Notes under the pieces: model-generated
What the model was told of the DNA's origin: nothing
Seen by the model: only the letters and a program-made list of their open reading frames with translations
Database searches by the model: none
DNA from: Campylobacter sp. LR291e
Lineage (GTDB): Bacteria > Campylobacterota > Campylobacteria > Campylobacterales > Campylobacteraceae
Direction of reading: 5' to 3'
DNA length: 64,000 nucleotides
Assembly: GCF_008633915.1 (NCBI RefSeq)
Contig: NZ_VJNV01000015.1
Location: 124,001 to 188,000, forward strand
Program-made: the position numbers and the translations under genes
Shown: positions 52,910-62,401 of the stretch, in pieces
How positions within the stretch are numbered: position 1 is the first letter of the stretch
Layout: every line of letters starts with the position of its first letter

Positions 52910-55428
52910 GTTTAGATAGAAGAAAATTTTTAAAAAGAGGGGCTATTTTAGGGGCTAGTTTGCCTGTTTTACCAAGCCTTGCAAATAGTGCAAGTATAAA
53001 GGCTGAAAAGATAAATTCAGGTCTTGTAAAAAATGGTACTATCATAACAGCAGCACACTGGGGAATTTTAAAACTTAGCATAAAAGATGGGGTTGTGGTA
53101 AAATCTGAACCCTTTGAAAAAATCACTAAAATGGACAATCCTTTACAACACTACACCCCTGACATGATTTATAAATCAAGAGTTCGCTTTCCTTATGTTA
53201 GAAAATCTTATCTTGAAAACCCTGATAATCCTAAAAGAGAACTTCGTGGAAAAGAAGAATTTGTTAGGGTTAGCTATAAACAAGCCATTGAACTTATAGC
53301 AAAAGAACTTAAAAAAACAAGGGATAGTAAGGGAGCGAGTGCTATTTTTGGTGGAAGTTATGGCTGGAAATCAAGTGGAAATATGCAAAATTCAAGGATT
53401 TTATTGCATCGTTTTTTAAATGTAACAGGTGGTTTTACAGGCGTTACCGGAGATTATTCAACAGGGGCATCGCAAATCATTATGCCTTATGTGGTTGGTA
53501 GCATAGAAGTTTATGAACAACAAACTTCTTGGGAAAATATCTTAGAAGAAAGTAAGGTTGTAGTTATTTGGGGAGCTGACCCATTAGCAACTTTAAGAAT
53601 TTCTTGGACAAGCACAGAACAAGAGGGTTTAAAATATTTTGAAGCCTTAAAAGAAAGAAAGATTAAAGTAATTTGCATTGACCCGGTGCGTACTGAAACG
53701 ATTAAATTTTTAAATGCCCAGTGGGTAGCACCTCGCCCAAATACGGATGTGGCAATGATGCTTGGAATGGCTAGTCATTTAATAGCAGTAGGAAAAGTAA
53801 ATTATGAATTTTTAGAAAACTATACTACAGGTTTTGATAAATTTAAGACTTATTTGGATGGTAAAGAAGATGGCATTAAAAAAGATACAAAATGGGCAAG
53901 TAAAATTTGTGGTATAAGTGAAAAAAATATAAAATCACTAGCTGAGTTATTTTATGATAATACTACTATGATAATGAGTGGCTGGGGTATGCAAAGGGCA
54001 CACCATGGCGAACAACCTCACTGGATGCTAGTTACACTTGCTTCAATGATTGGACAAATAGGCACTAAGGGTGGTGGCTTTGGACTTAGCTATCATTATA
54101 GCAATGGAGGTGTTCCAACTTGTAAGGGTGGAATCATAGGAGGTATTACTGCAGGTAGTGTTGGAATTTGGAAAAATGGTAAATTTAAAGGTATGCCAAA
54201 GGCAGAAGCTAGCTTAGGTGGGGCTGAGTGGTTGCAAAATGCAGCAAGTTATTCTTTTCCACTTGCAAGAGTAGCAGAGGCCTTTTTAAATCCTGGTAAG
54301 AAAATTCAACACAATGGCGAAGAATTAACCTATCCTGAGATGGATTTTATTTATTGGGCAGGGGGAAATCCTTTGGTTCATCACCAAGATACAAACACAA
54401 ATTTAAAGGCGTGGAGAGTACCAAGAACCGTTGTTGTAAATGAAATTTACTGGACTCCTACAGCAAAAATGGCTGATATAGTAATGCCTGCTACTAGCCC
54501 TTATGAAAGGGATGATTTAACTATGGCAGGGGATTATTCTAATCAATATATAGTGCCTATGAAAAAGGCAGTTGAGCCTATCGATGAAAGTAGGGATGAT
54601 TATGAAATTTTTGCTGATTTGTGTAAGGTTTATGGCAAGGATGTTTATAATGCCTTTACTGACAATGGCAAAAAGGCAATGGATTTTATCAAAGAACATT
54701 ACAATAGTGCTTTAAGACAAACTAGGGCTTATGGGGCTGAATTTGCTACTCCTATGCCTGAATTTGAAGAATTTTGGGCTAAAAATGAGCCTGTGAAATT
54801 TGAAGCAAATGTAGAAAGTCTTGAATGGGTAAGATTTGCTGAATTTATTGAAGACCCTATTTTAAATGCGTTGGGTACCGAATCAGGTTTAATTGAAATT
54901 TATTCTGAAAGCATTGAAAAATATAATTATGATGATTGTAAACCTCACCCTACTTGGTTTGAGCCTATTGAATGGCTTGGAAATGCAGATAAAAACGCCC
55001 CTTTTCATTTGCTTACAAATCACCCGATAAATCGCTTACACTCTCAAATGTGCCATACTTCTTTGCGTGAAAAATACGCAGTTGGTGGGAGAGAGCCAAT
55101 TCTTATTAATAGTAAGGACGCTAAAAAGCTTGGCGTTAAAAATGGTGATATAGTGCGTGTGTTTAATAAAAGAGGCGAGGTCTTAGCAGGTGCTGTTGTG
55201 AGTAGTGATATCATGCAAGGCGTGGTTAGACTTTGTGAGGGTGGTTGGTATGACCCTGATGAAAATGGGCTTTGTAAGTATGGAAGTGCAAATGTATTAA
55301 CCATTGATATTCCTACTTCAAAACTAGCAAATGGTAATATCTCTCATACAGGTCTTGTAAATATAGAAAAATTTAAGGGTACTTTGCCAGAAGTAACAGC
55401 CTTTAGTGCTCCAAAAGGATGCTTGTAA
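52906..55428 (+). CDS. torA: TMAO/DMSO reductase TorA, molybdopterin enzyme, Tat-exported
   Basis: Terminal reductase for trimethylamine N-oxide or dimethyl sulfoxide. I use the ATG at 52906 (840 residues) overlapping the cytochrome stop; an upstream in-frame start at 52852 lies in the cytochrome gene. The leader has a twin-arginine motif DRRKFLKRG (residues 4-12). The core shows 'SYGWKSSGN', 'TGDYSTGASQ' with the Ser that binds Mo in this family, 'WGADPLATLRI', 'GWGMQRAHHGEQPHWM', and the C-terminal Molydop_binding domain ('RLHSQMCHTSLR', 'GGWYDP'). There is no N-terminal Fe-S motif, as expected for TorA/BisC enzymes. Confidence 0.93.
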   Translation: MSLDRRKFLKRGAILGASLPVLPSLANSASIKAEKINSGLVKNGTIITAAHWGILKLSIKDGVVVKSEPFEKITKMDNPLQHYTPDMIYKSRVRFPYVRKSYLENPDNPKRELRGKEEFVRVSYKQAIELIAKELKKTRDSKGASAIFGGSYGWKSSGNMQNSRILLHRFLNVTGGFTGVTGDYSTGASQIIMPYVVGSIEVYEQQTSWENILEESKVVVIWGADPLATLRISWTSTEQEGLKYFEALKERKIKVICIDPVRTETIKFLNAQWVAPRPNTDVAMMLGMASHLIAVGKVNYEFLENYTTGFDKFKTYLDGKEDGIKKDTKWASKICGISEKNIKSLAELFYDNTTMIMSGWGMQRAHHGEQPHWMLVTLASMIGQIGTKGGGFGLSYHYSNGGVPTCKGGIIGGITAGSVGIWKNGKFKGMPKAEASLGGAEWLQNAASYSFPLARVAEAFLNPGKKIQHNGEELTYPEMDFIYWAGGNPLVHHQDTNTNLKAWRVPRTVVVNEIYWTPTAKMADIVMPATSPYERDDLTMAGDYSNQYIVPMKKAVEPIDESRDDYEIFADLCKVYGKDVYNAFTDNGKKAMDFIKEHYNSALRQTRAYGAEFATPMPEFEEFWAKNEPVKFEANVESLEWVRFAEFIEDPILNALGTESGLIEIYSESIEKYNYDDCKPHPTWFEPIEWLGNADKNAPFHLLTNHPINRLHSQMCHTSLREKYAVGGREPILINSKDAKKLGVKNGDIVRVFNKRGEVLAGAVVSSDIMQGVVRLCEGGWYDPDENGLCKYGSANVLTIDIPTSKLANGNISHTGLVNIEKFKGTLPEVTAFSAPKGCL

Positions 55429-55454
55429 CTTGTGCTTTATACACAAGTTATTTT
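55427..55454 (+). terminator. Intrinsic terminator after torA
   Basis: Stem AACTTGTG/CACAAGTT (55427-55434 and 55442-55449) with a 7-nt loop, then ATTTT. It begins within the torA stop codon. Confidence 0.8.
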
Positions 55455-55504
55455 AACTTTAAAAATTAATTATTTATTAAACGAAGTTATATTTTTATTT
55501 GTAG

Positions 55505-55544
55505 AAAAATAAGCAGTTTTAAAATTTAAAACTGCTTATTTTTT
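55505..55544. terminator. Bidirectional terminator between torA and hugZ
   Basis: Stem AAGCAGTTTT/AAAACTGCTT (55511-55520 and 55528-55537), with ATTTTTT on the plus side and ATTTTTC on the minus side. It overlaps the stop of the leftward hugZ gene and is well placed to end both transcripts. Confidence 0.85.
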
Positions 55545-56294
55545 GTGTGGAAATTTATGAGGATTTCCACCCATTGTAATATGTTTTATATCTCCATTTT
55601 CTTCTATATCATAGGCTTGTCCAAAACCCTTTACAAAGCGACCTTTTCCAAAATTTATCTTTATTAAATGAAAATCAAGCATGGTTCTAATGGTTTTAAT
55701 ACCACCTCCACCACCTGTTTGTCTTTCAAATTCATCATAAATTTTATCAAAAAACTCGCCTCTTTCAATAAATTCTACGTTGCTTTTAAAACGCAATCTC
55801 TTACGCAAGATTACAGAAGCTGCCTTGCTTTCATCTTCTAAAAACATAACTTCAATATTGTTACTATTCATTTTAAGACTGGTAAAATGTTCACTTACCT
55901 CGCTAATATAAATAAAGGTGCCAAATTCGGTATTTACGCAAGGTGCATAGGTACAAATTACCTCTCCTTTTTGACTTAAACTAGCAAGGCAAAGAGAATT
56001 AAAACTTCTCATAAAATCAATATATTCTTGCTTTATATGAGATAAATCCTTTACCTCTTTTGCATTTTTACAAAGTTCGATTATGGTATCTTTTAAGCCT
56101 TCTTCATTTGTGCTTTTTGGAAACTCCACCCTTAATTTTTCATTTTCATTATAAATAATATCAAGTCCGTTAAAATCAACACCTATAAGCTTAGGATTTT
56201 TAGGGTCCTTTACCCCACCAAATTTTTTACACAAATCAATTAAACTATCATGATGATGGGCATTCATATGTGCAATAATGCTGTCAAAACTCAT
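55536..56294 (-). CDS. HugZ/ChuZ-type heme oxygenase
   Basis: Opens heme to release iron. The chosen start at 56294 (AAAGGGA upstream) gives 252 residues, as in C. jejuni ChuZ. The N-terminus 'SFDSIIAHMNAHHHDSL' is the DUF2470-like helical part. The middle is a split-barrel flavin-reductase-like fold ('FNSLCLASLSQKGEVICTYAP', 'FIYISEVSEHFTSL'). The C-terminus ends in a His-containing loop (NPHKFPHKK), where HugZ proteins bind heme. In C. jejuni the gene is next to the chu heme-uptake operon; no such operon is here. Fur control is likely but I see no clear box. Confidence 0.88.
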   Translation of the reverse strand: MSFDSIIAHMNAHHHDSLIDLCKKFGGVKDPKNPKLIGVDFNGLDIIYNENEKLRVEFPKSTNEEGLKDTIIELCKNAKEVKDLSHIKQEYIDFMRSFNSLCLASLSQKGEVICTYAPCVNTEFGTFIYISEVSEHFTSLKMNSNNIEVMFLEDESKAASVILRKRLRFKSNVEFIERGEFFDKIYDEFERQTGGGGGIKTIRTMLDFHLIKINFGKGRFVKGFGQAYDIEENGDIKHITMGGNPHKFPHKK

Positions 56295-56405
56295 TTTTTC
56301 CCTTTCAAAATTAATTTGCAAAATATTATCAATTTTTGAATTAAATTTTAATTAAAATAATAGGATAATTTCGGCTAATTATTAATAATATTTATCAATT
56401 TATAA

Positions 56406-56493
56406 TGGCAGACAGGAAGGGATTTGAACCCTCGAAAGCTTTCACTTTACACGCGTTCCAGGCGTGCTCCTTAAACCACTCGGACACCTGTCT
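56406..56493 (-). tRNA. tRNA-Ser (GGA)
   Basis: 88-nt class II tRNA on the minus strand. Acceptor stem AGACAGG/CCTGTCT, a long variable arm (AAAGTGAAAGCTTT region), T-arm GGTTCAAATCC, and an encoded CCA. Anticodon loop CTGGAAC between CACGC and GCGTG, giving anticodon GGA. Confidence 0.95.
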
Positions 56494-56588
56494 AAAAAAA
56501 TTATTATAGCCAAGAAAAGCTTTAAAGAAATTTAGCAAAAATCAGCAACTTTTTAGTAAAAATATAGTAAAATCACCTTTTTTATTTT

Positions 56589-56665
56589 GTCAGGGTAGCT
56601 CAGCTGGTTAGAGCGCTGGTCTCATAAGCCGGAGGTCGGGAGTTCAAGTCTCCCCCTTGATACCA
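56589..56665 (+). tRNA. tRNA with CAT anticodon (Met, or Ile2)
   Basis: 77-nt class I tRNA with D-arm GCTCAGCTGGTTAGAGC, anticodon loop CTCATAA, T-arm GGGAGTTCAAGTCTCCC and encoded CCA. The acceptor begins GTCAGGG and has G-U pairs. CAT could be elongator Met or lysidine-modified Ile2; elongator Met is the likelier reading. Confidence 0.9.
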
Positions 56666-56854
56666 CTTTTAAACTTCAAATTCTTATAATCATTAAAAAT
56701 AAGAACAAAAAACAATCTCAAAGAAAAACTAAAACTAGATAAATAATGATGAAATTTTAAAGATTTATACTTTTTGTTTATTTAGTAATTTTTCCATAAT
56801 TAGTTTTAAAGATTTAACAAGGCATAAGTATGAAGTATTGGTGATTTATATAAT
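56666..56854. other. AT-rich spacer between tRNA and decayed island
   Basis: No gene, repeat of the tRNA 3' end, or integrase remnant is visible. It marks the left edge of the decayed region. Several short stop-rich frames carry no recognisable peptide. Confidence 0.5.
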
Positions 56855-56971
56855 ATGTTAATACAAGATATGTTAATCAAAAATTTCGATAAAAATAAAT
56901 TTTTTGATATTATAGAAAAACAAAAAGGTTTGAGTATTATTCAAATTAATAGGGATAAAAATGGAAAATAA
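56855..56971 (+). pseudogene. 38-codon remnant of an unrecognised gene
   Basis: ATG at 56855 reads MLIQDMLIKNFDKNKFFDIIEKQKGLSIIQINRDKNGK, given here only as its start MLIQDMLIK and end INRDKNGK, to a TAA at 56969. It overlaps the ATG of the next decayed gene. No RBS is clear. It could be the tail of a former immunity-type or small cytosolic protein. Confidence 0.4.
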
Positions 56972-57636
56972 GCTAAAAAACAAGTTAAGAAACTATGATG
57001 AATAACTTATAATTATTAAGGACTATAATGGAATTTTTGTTTTACTAAGTCTAATTATTATTTTACCTTTACTTGTAATTTTTATTATTATGCAAGATAA
57101 TGGATTTAGCAATTTATTTTTACAATAAAGCTTTTTTACTTACTTTGTGCTTGGTATATATACCTTTATATTTGATTTATTATAAATCATTAAAATATAA
57201 AATTTATTTTTATAACGATTGTATTATTTTAAGAAATGATAATTTACAGGTTAAAATAAATTTAAATGATATTAAACAAATTACTAAAAGTATAGATACA
57301 CGCAATGAGCAATTATCAATTATTCAATTTGCTTTTAGAAAATATATGATTATTGTTGTGACACTTATTGTTTATTTATTTTTATATATTGGAGGATTTT
57401 TTTCGATAATATGCGTTTTATGTTTTATATTTTTTATATTATGGAAACTATGCTTTCATTTATATCATGGAGATAAAATAACTGATTATAAATTTTTTGA
57501 TGCAATCATTATTTCAAGTTATAATCATAAGTTTATTAATATTTTACCAAAAAATAAGAGTGAATATTTACAATTTAAACAATATGTTGAAACAAAACTT
57601 AATAAAAATATTGATAAAGTAGTAAAAAATTTTTGA
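56961..57636 (+). pseudogene. Decayed membrane protein
   Basis: ATG at 56961 reads MENKLKNKLRNYDE, then TAA at 57003. The same frame continues LIIIKDYNGIFVLLS with a membrane helix up to about 57110. A one-base shift then leads into a 178-residue open stretch (57100-57636) with two more hydrophobic regions (about 8-26 and 85-120 of that stretch) and 'YFYNDCIILRNDNLQVKINL'. The product looks like a PH-like or immunity-type membrane protein, which I cannot place. At least one nonsense and one frameshift make it a pseudogene. Confidence 0.6.
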
Positions 57637-57665
57637 TTGAAATTTAAGTTTTTGAAAGATAACAA

Positions 57666-57875
57666 ATGAATAATAATTAAACAAAAGAAATTTTAAACAA
57701 TGCAAACAATATACTTCAATCGGCATATTCTGTTGGCGATATTTTAGTTAAACAAAACCCTTCTATAAGAATGTTACTTTTTATACAAGATAATAGCAGA
57801 TCAGTAATTATTCATATTGCTAATGGAGATGTTTGGGATGAACAATTAATTTCATTGACTAGTGATTTTATTTAA
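57666..57875 (+). pseudogene. Short remnant gene
   Basis: ATG at 57666 gives MNNN and an in-frame TAA at 57678. The frame then continues TKEILNNANNILQSAYSVGD and later 'RMLLFIQDNSRSVIIHIANGD' to a TAA at 57873. It reads like part of a small globular protein. It is not recognised and is clearly inactive. Confidence 0.5.
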
Positions 57876-57888
57876 GGAATTATTTTAA

Positions 57889-59026
57889 GTTTTATACCAT
57901 AAAAATGGTCATGTTGTTTGGGACAATGCACTCAAAACACCATTTATAAAAGAAATTTATGAAAATGAATATAACATTTATGTAAATGCTAAAAATGAAA
58001 TAAAAAATGAAATGCTAAATACTGAATTAAATACAAAAATAGAACTAAAAGATGGTGTTTTATATGTAACAATGCCAGATGGTAAAGTATATTCCAACCA
58101 AACCAAACCAAACTTCACTCCATCTCCACAAAATTTAAACTCACCTAGCTTTATTATCTTATATTTACAAGATGAACATGGATAAGCTATTGTTAATGCA
58201 AGGGTAAAGATAAAAGGATTTAAACATGATAAGGCTTTAAGGGTAGCAAATCTAAAACAAAGTAGTGATATAAATGGTAAGCTTAGATTTAATAAAGAAA
58301 AATATTTTAGTGATTGTTATAGCTTTAAGGTTAAGTTATAAGATAATAATTTTTATATAAGCACCCATTTACAAAACGCTAAAAGAATATTTAATACCTA
58401 TATTAATCACAACATAGTACTTATACTTAAACTTAAGGCAAAGGATAATTTATTATATGATGGCTTTAATATTTATCATTACAAGGGAAATTACTTAATA
58501 AATTCTTATATGGCAAGAAGTGGAACAGCTAAGGATAATAATGCTAGAAAAAGCAATAAACAAATAGCAAGTTATTATTATTTAAATCATAATAAAAAGG
58601 TTTATTTTTATTATGATGCAAATAATAATTTTTCAAGTTTATTAGAAGGAGATTATTATTTTAAAATAAATGAAATCAATAAAGACACAGGACCTTCTTT
58701 TTTAAAAACTTATCCCTTTGAGTTAGGAAAAAGTTGGGGGTAAGTATAGTGTTAGATTATATACTGATAAAGAATGTTGCAAGACCTTTACTAAAAAAGA
58801 TAATATTATTAAAGATAACTTGTATCTTTATAGTGTAAATGAAAAAGCAGAATTTGGAAGCAGCGGTAGTATAGGTATAATAAATAATCGTTTAGTAGAA
58901 TTACTAAGCAATAAAAGTAAATTAATATAAAATGAAGAAGAAAACATTGTTTATATAAAAGTTGCTTATCCCAAACAAGATAATAATAAGATTAGGTTTG
59001 TGGTAGGAGAGAATGATAAAACATAA
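57889..59026 (+). pseudogene. Decayed effector-like gene resembling Tlde1/L,D-transpeptidase proteins
   Basis: One frame runs VLYHKNGHVVWDNALK through TAA at 58183 and TAA at 58339 to a G5 run at 58736-58740, where the frame shifts. It then continues to 59026 with one more stop at 58928. The joined peptide has a beta-rich front ('IILYLQDEHG', 'AIVNARVKIKG'). The back contains 'YHYKGNYLINSYMARSGTA', 'LLEGDYYFKINEI', 'FELGKSWG', and 'FGSSGSIGI'. Similar 'ARSGT...EG.Y.F.I' plus GSSGCI patterns occur in Tlde1-type type VI effectors (L,D-transpeptidase fold). Here the catalytic Cys position of GSSGCI is Ser. Similarity is from memory of the family, so the name is tentative; the pseudogene state is directly visible. 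Confidence 0.6.
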
Positions 59027-59053
59027 AATGTCATAATTACAAAAAGGATAAAG

Positions 59054-60430
59054 AGTGAAATTTTTAAATTTTATTTTAATTATATCTTTAATTTGTAGCA
59101 TTTCTAATGCCTCCAAAATAGCTTTAGCAAACATACACAAACACAAAAACTTTTTACAAAACAAAAAAAGAACAAAAGGCTATTTATTTAGGTATAAATA
59201 CAAATATTAGAGGTTTTAATAATGTTTGTCCCGATAAAAACGATACTGATAAATACTATGGGCGAAATATATGGATAGTGCATGATTTGGATGAAGTATA
59301 TAGAAGTTATAAAAATAATCTTAGTATATACCTAGGCAAAATAATTTTTGATAAATAAGGAAACAAATTAATACCCAAATATATTCCTACAAAGCTTGAT
59401 AATTTAGAAGAAGAAATTAAGAAAATTAATACTTTGTGGCTTACACAATTAAACCATAATTATATTAAACCCATACATAATACTCAAATAATACCTGCAA
59501 GTGCGTATTATTTAGAAGATGAAAACAACCTAGAATTTGAGTGTATAATTAAAAAGCATACTAAAATTTTTAACAAAAGAACAAATCATTTCTTATGTAA
59601 GTAAAATTCATACTCAAAATGTTAAACAAATTGAAAATTATATAGAACAAATTCATAAAGATTTTGGTTTAAAGCAAAGCCTTATGTCTTTAATGACGAA
59701 TTATATGAAGAATTAGAAAAGCTAGGCATAATCACAAAAGAAGAAGAACAAAATTTTTAAAAACAAAACTTGGTTTATTGAAAATCCTTTAAAGCTTACT
59801 ATGCTTGATTATTTAGCCAAATAAAATAGAAAAGATGATGATTATTTGATTAGCTTTTATGATGAGTTATTTTATGCTTATTTAGTATGGAGTTTAAAGG
59901 ATTTTATACTAACACTTTCTCAAGGTATGTTACAAAATGAAATTAATCTTTTGTTTAATCTTGCTATTTATGTGGATGAAAAGAAAATAAAATATAGGTT
60001 TTTAGACGAAGAGTTAAAAAAACTTTATGAAAAAGAATTAAAAAGTATAAATCTTTATGAGCGAGATTATTATGACCATAATTTTTTTATAGAGGTTTTT
60101 TGATATAAACATAAATGATTATTTTGCTTATGATGAAATAGGATTTAATGCTTATAAATATGAATTTAAAGCTGGATAACCGCCAAAAGTAATAGGCTTT
60201 GATAATAGCCTTGCTTTTAAAAGTCCTAATTATATTGAGAAAGAATTAAAGCTTCTAAACTAGGCAAGTATTATTTTTATCTAAATTATCAAAAATATCA
60301 AAAATATCAAAAAAATTTTCTTACCTAGAACTTTTGCATCCTTTTTATCCAAGTATTAAAGACTTAAAGGGTCGGGATAAAACAATGCTAGAAAACGAAT
60401 AGGTAAAACTTTCTAAGGCTAAAAAGCCTT
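59054..60430 (+). pseudogene. Decayed exported-protein gene
   Basis: GTG at 59054 starts a signal peptide (KFLNFILIISLICSISNA) and then reads into frameshifts and stops. Recoverable pieces are 'YYGRNIWIVHDLDEVYRS', 'LDNLEEEIKKINTLW', and 'EQIISYVSKIHTQNV'. The longest open piece (59846-60103) contains 'ELFYAYLVWSLKDFILTL', and 'DININDYFAYDEIGF' follows. At least seven lesions are needed to join them. It probably was the neighbour or immunity-type partner of the effector-like gene upstream. No family is recognised. Confidence 0.55.
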
Positions 60431-60434
60431 AGAA
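60411..60434 (-). terminator. Intrinsic terminator after trxA
   Basis: Ten-base-pair stem TTCTAAGGCT/AGCCTTAGAA with an AAAA loop, directly after the trxA stop on the minus strand and followed there by AGTTTTA. It marks the right edge of the decayed region. Confidence 0.75.
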
Positions 60435-60749
60435 TTATAGTAAAGAGTTGATTTTATCAGTGATTGCTTGTTTAGATTGTGCACCAACCAAGGTATCGAC
60501 TACTTCGCCATCTTTGAAAAATATCAAAGTAGGGATAGAACGAACCCCATATTGAGAGGCTAAATCGCCTTGTTCGTCAGTGTTTACTTTGCAAATTTTA
60601 GCCTTACCTTCAAAATCATTAGCAAGTTCATCAAGTACAGGTGCTAACATTCTGCACGGACCACACCATGGTGCCCAAAAATCAACTAAAGCTACACCTT
60701 CTTTTGCTTCTGCAAAATTTTCAGATGTAAGTTCAATATATTTTCCCAT
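60435..60749 (-). CDS. trxA: Thioredoxin TrxA
   Basis: A 104-residue thioredoxin with the active-site WCGPCR (about residues 28-33) in '[19 protein letters not shown]', and the cis-Pro region '[13 protein letters not shown]'. AAAGGAG precedes the start. It reduces disulfides in Bcp, ribonucleotide reductase and others. It is downstream of yraN with a 56-bp gap and ends at a strong hairpin. Confidence 0.97.
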   Translation of the reverse strand: MGKYIELTSENFAEAKEGVALVDFWAPWCGPCRMLAPVLDELANDFEGKAKICKVNTDEQGDLASQYGVRSIPTLIFFKDGEVVDTLVGAQSKQAITDKINSLL

Positions 60750-60805
60750 TTTTTCTCCTTTATTTTTTGATTTTGTAATTTTATTTTTTTAAAATAAATA
60801 TTAGC

Positions 60806-61144
60806 TTAAAAACTAATGTTTTCATAGAATTCTATCTTATCATTTTTAATACAAATTAAATCAAGTTGAAATTCCTTGTTAAAATTGTGCTTAATCATAT
60901 AATAATCTATTGTTTTTAGTATCTTATCATACTTGCTTTTATCAACCCTTTGCCACACTTCATAATCTTTTTTTGTAAATTTCACTTCTATAAAATGTAA
61001 AATTTCATTTTTCTTAGCTATTATGTCTATTTCTCCATATTTTGAGTGAAAATTTCTTGTAATAATCTCAAAATCATTCTTTTTTAAAAAAGCACAGGCC
61101 TTATTTTCCCCTAAAATGCCATTTAAATAAGCTGACAAACCCAA
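60806..61144 (-). CDS. YraN family (UPF0102) nuclease-like protein
   Basis: A 112-residue protein of the UPF0102 family, with a PD-(D/E)XK nuclease-like core: 'GENKACAFLKKNDFEII', 'KYGEIDIIAK' (Asp) and 'HFIEVKF' (Glu-x-Lys). These proteins are thought to process branched DNA, though the function is not settled. It lies 3 bp after hom and reads leftward with it. Confidence 0.85.
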   Translation of the reverse strand: MGLSAYLNGILGENKACAFLKKNDFEIITRNFHSKYGEIDIIAKKNEILHFIEVKFTKKDYEVWQRVDKSKYDKILKTIDYYMIKHNFNKEFQLDLICIKNDKIEFYENISF

Positions 61145-61147
61145 ATT

Positions 61148-62401
61148 TTAATGCTCTATTCTAATCATAAAAGGCAAAGCCTTAACAAAGTCTTGCTTAG
61201 CTAAAATATCTAAGAAAATTTGAATATTTTTTTCATAGGTATGATGAGTAGTAAAAAACAATGTACTAAAGGCTTCTTCTGCCTTTGGTTTTTGTAAAAA
61301 ACTATCAACTGAGATTGAATTTTGACTCATTAATTGCGTTATTTTTGACAAAACGCCGATTTTATCTTCTACCTTTATACGCAAATAGTATTTTGTATAA
61401 ATTTCATCCTTTTCTAAAAGAGTGTATTTTAAATCATCTTTAAAGCCAAGCATAGAGGCCTTTAATTGTCCCCTTGCTATGTCCATTAAATCAGATACTA
61501 CAGCACTAGCAGTGGCGTCTCCACCAGCCCCTGCCCCATAATATAAGCTTTCTCCTAGCATATCTCCACTTACACTAATGGCATTCATAACGCCATCAAC
61601 CTTTGCAAGCATTTGTTCTTTTGGAATCATAGTAGGATGAACACGAAGTTCGATTTTGCTATTTTTATCCTTTGCTATACCAAGTAATTTTATAACATAA
61701 TCAAATTCCTTTGCAAAATAAATATCTTCGCTTGAAATTTGACTAATGCCTTGTATTAAAATATCTTCTGGTTTTGCCTTTAAGCCGTACGCTATACTTG
61801 CTAGGATTAAAAGTTTATGAGCTGCGTCTTGTCCTTGTATATCAAAGCTAGGATCTGCTTCTGCATAGCCTAATTCTTGTGCTTTTTTTAACACGCTTTC
61901 AAAACTTTGCTTTTTTTTAGACATGTTTGTTAAAATATAATTACTAGTCCCATTTAATATGCCCTTTAAGCTTAAAATATGATTTGCACTCAATCCTTCT
62001 TTTAGTACCTTTATAATAGGAATTCCACCTGCTACGCTTGCTTCAAAGCCAAAGGCTAAATTTTTAGCTAAACTTTCTAACTCATAACGATAATAAGCAA
62101 GCATTGCTTTATTTGCTGTAACTACATTTTTTTTCTTTTTTAAAATTTCACTAACTATTTTAAAAGGCGTTTCAATTCCACCCATTAATTCTACAAAAAT
62201 ATCAATATCTTCTCTTTGTAAAATTTCATCCACATTGTGAGTTATTGGTATTAAGGCATTTTTTTTAGGAGTTCTTGCTAGGGCAATTACGGGTTCTATA
62301 TACTCACCACACCTTGCTTTAATGATTTCTTTATTTTGTAAAAGCGTTTTTGCAACAGCACTGCCAACAACGCCATAACCAAGTATAGCTACTTTTAGCA
62401 T
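61148..62401 (-). CDS. hom: Homoserine dehydrogenase
   Basis: Reduces aspartate semialdehyde to homoserine for Met and Thr. The 417 residues begin with the Rossmann motif ILGYGVVGSAV. They contain 'VVTANKAMLA', 'SVAGGIPIIKVLKEGL' with the 'GILNGTSNYIL' signature, 'AEADPSFDIQGQDAAHKL', and a C-terminal ACT domain ('KVEDKIGVLSKITQLM') for feedback control. It starts one base after the aminotransferase stop. Confidence 0.95.
   Translation of the reverse strand: MLKVAILGYGVVGSAVAKTLLQNKEIIKARCGEYIEPVIALARTPKKNALIPITHNVDEILQREDIDIFVELMGGIETPFKIVSEILKKKKNVVTANKAMLAYYRYELESLAKNLAFGFEASVAGGIPIIKVLKEGLSANHILSLKGILNGTSNYILTNMSKKKQSFESVLKKAQELGYAEADPSFDIQGQDAAHKLLILASIAYGLKAKPEDILIQGISQISSEDIYFAKEFDYVIKLLGIAKDKNSKIELRVHPTMIPKEQMLAKVDGVMNAISVSGDMLGESLYYGAGAGGDATASAVVSDLMDIARGQLKASMLGFKDDLKYTLLEKDEIYTKYYLRIKVEDKIGVLSKITQLMSQNSISVDSFLQKPKAEEAFSTLFFTTHHTYEKNIQIFLDILAKQDFVKALPFMIRIEH

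Noticed and set aside
60292-60325. Tandem ATCAAAAAT-like units near 60300 as a repeat element
   Set aside because: Only about three imperfect short units inside a decayed coding region; more likely drift in Lys/Tyr codons.
56406-60430. Integrative element in the tRNA pair (prophage or genomic island with att sites)
   Set aside because: No integrase, no repeat of the tRNA 3' end at the right edge, and a normal terminator closes the region; decay of a local cassette is simpler.
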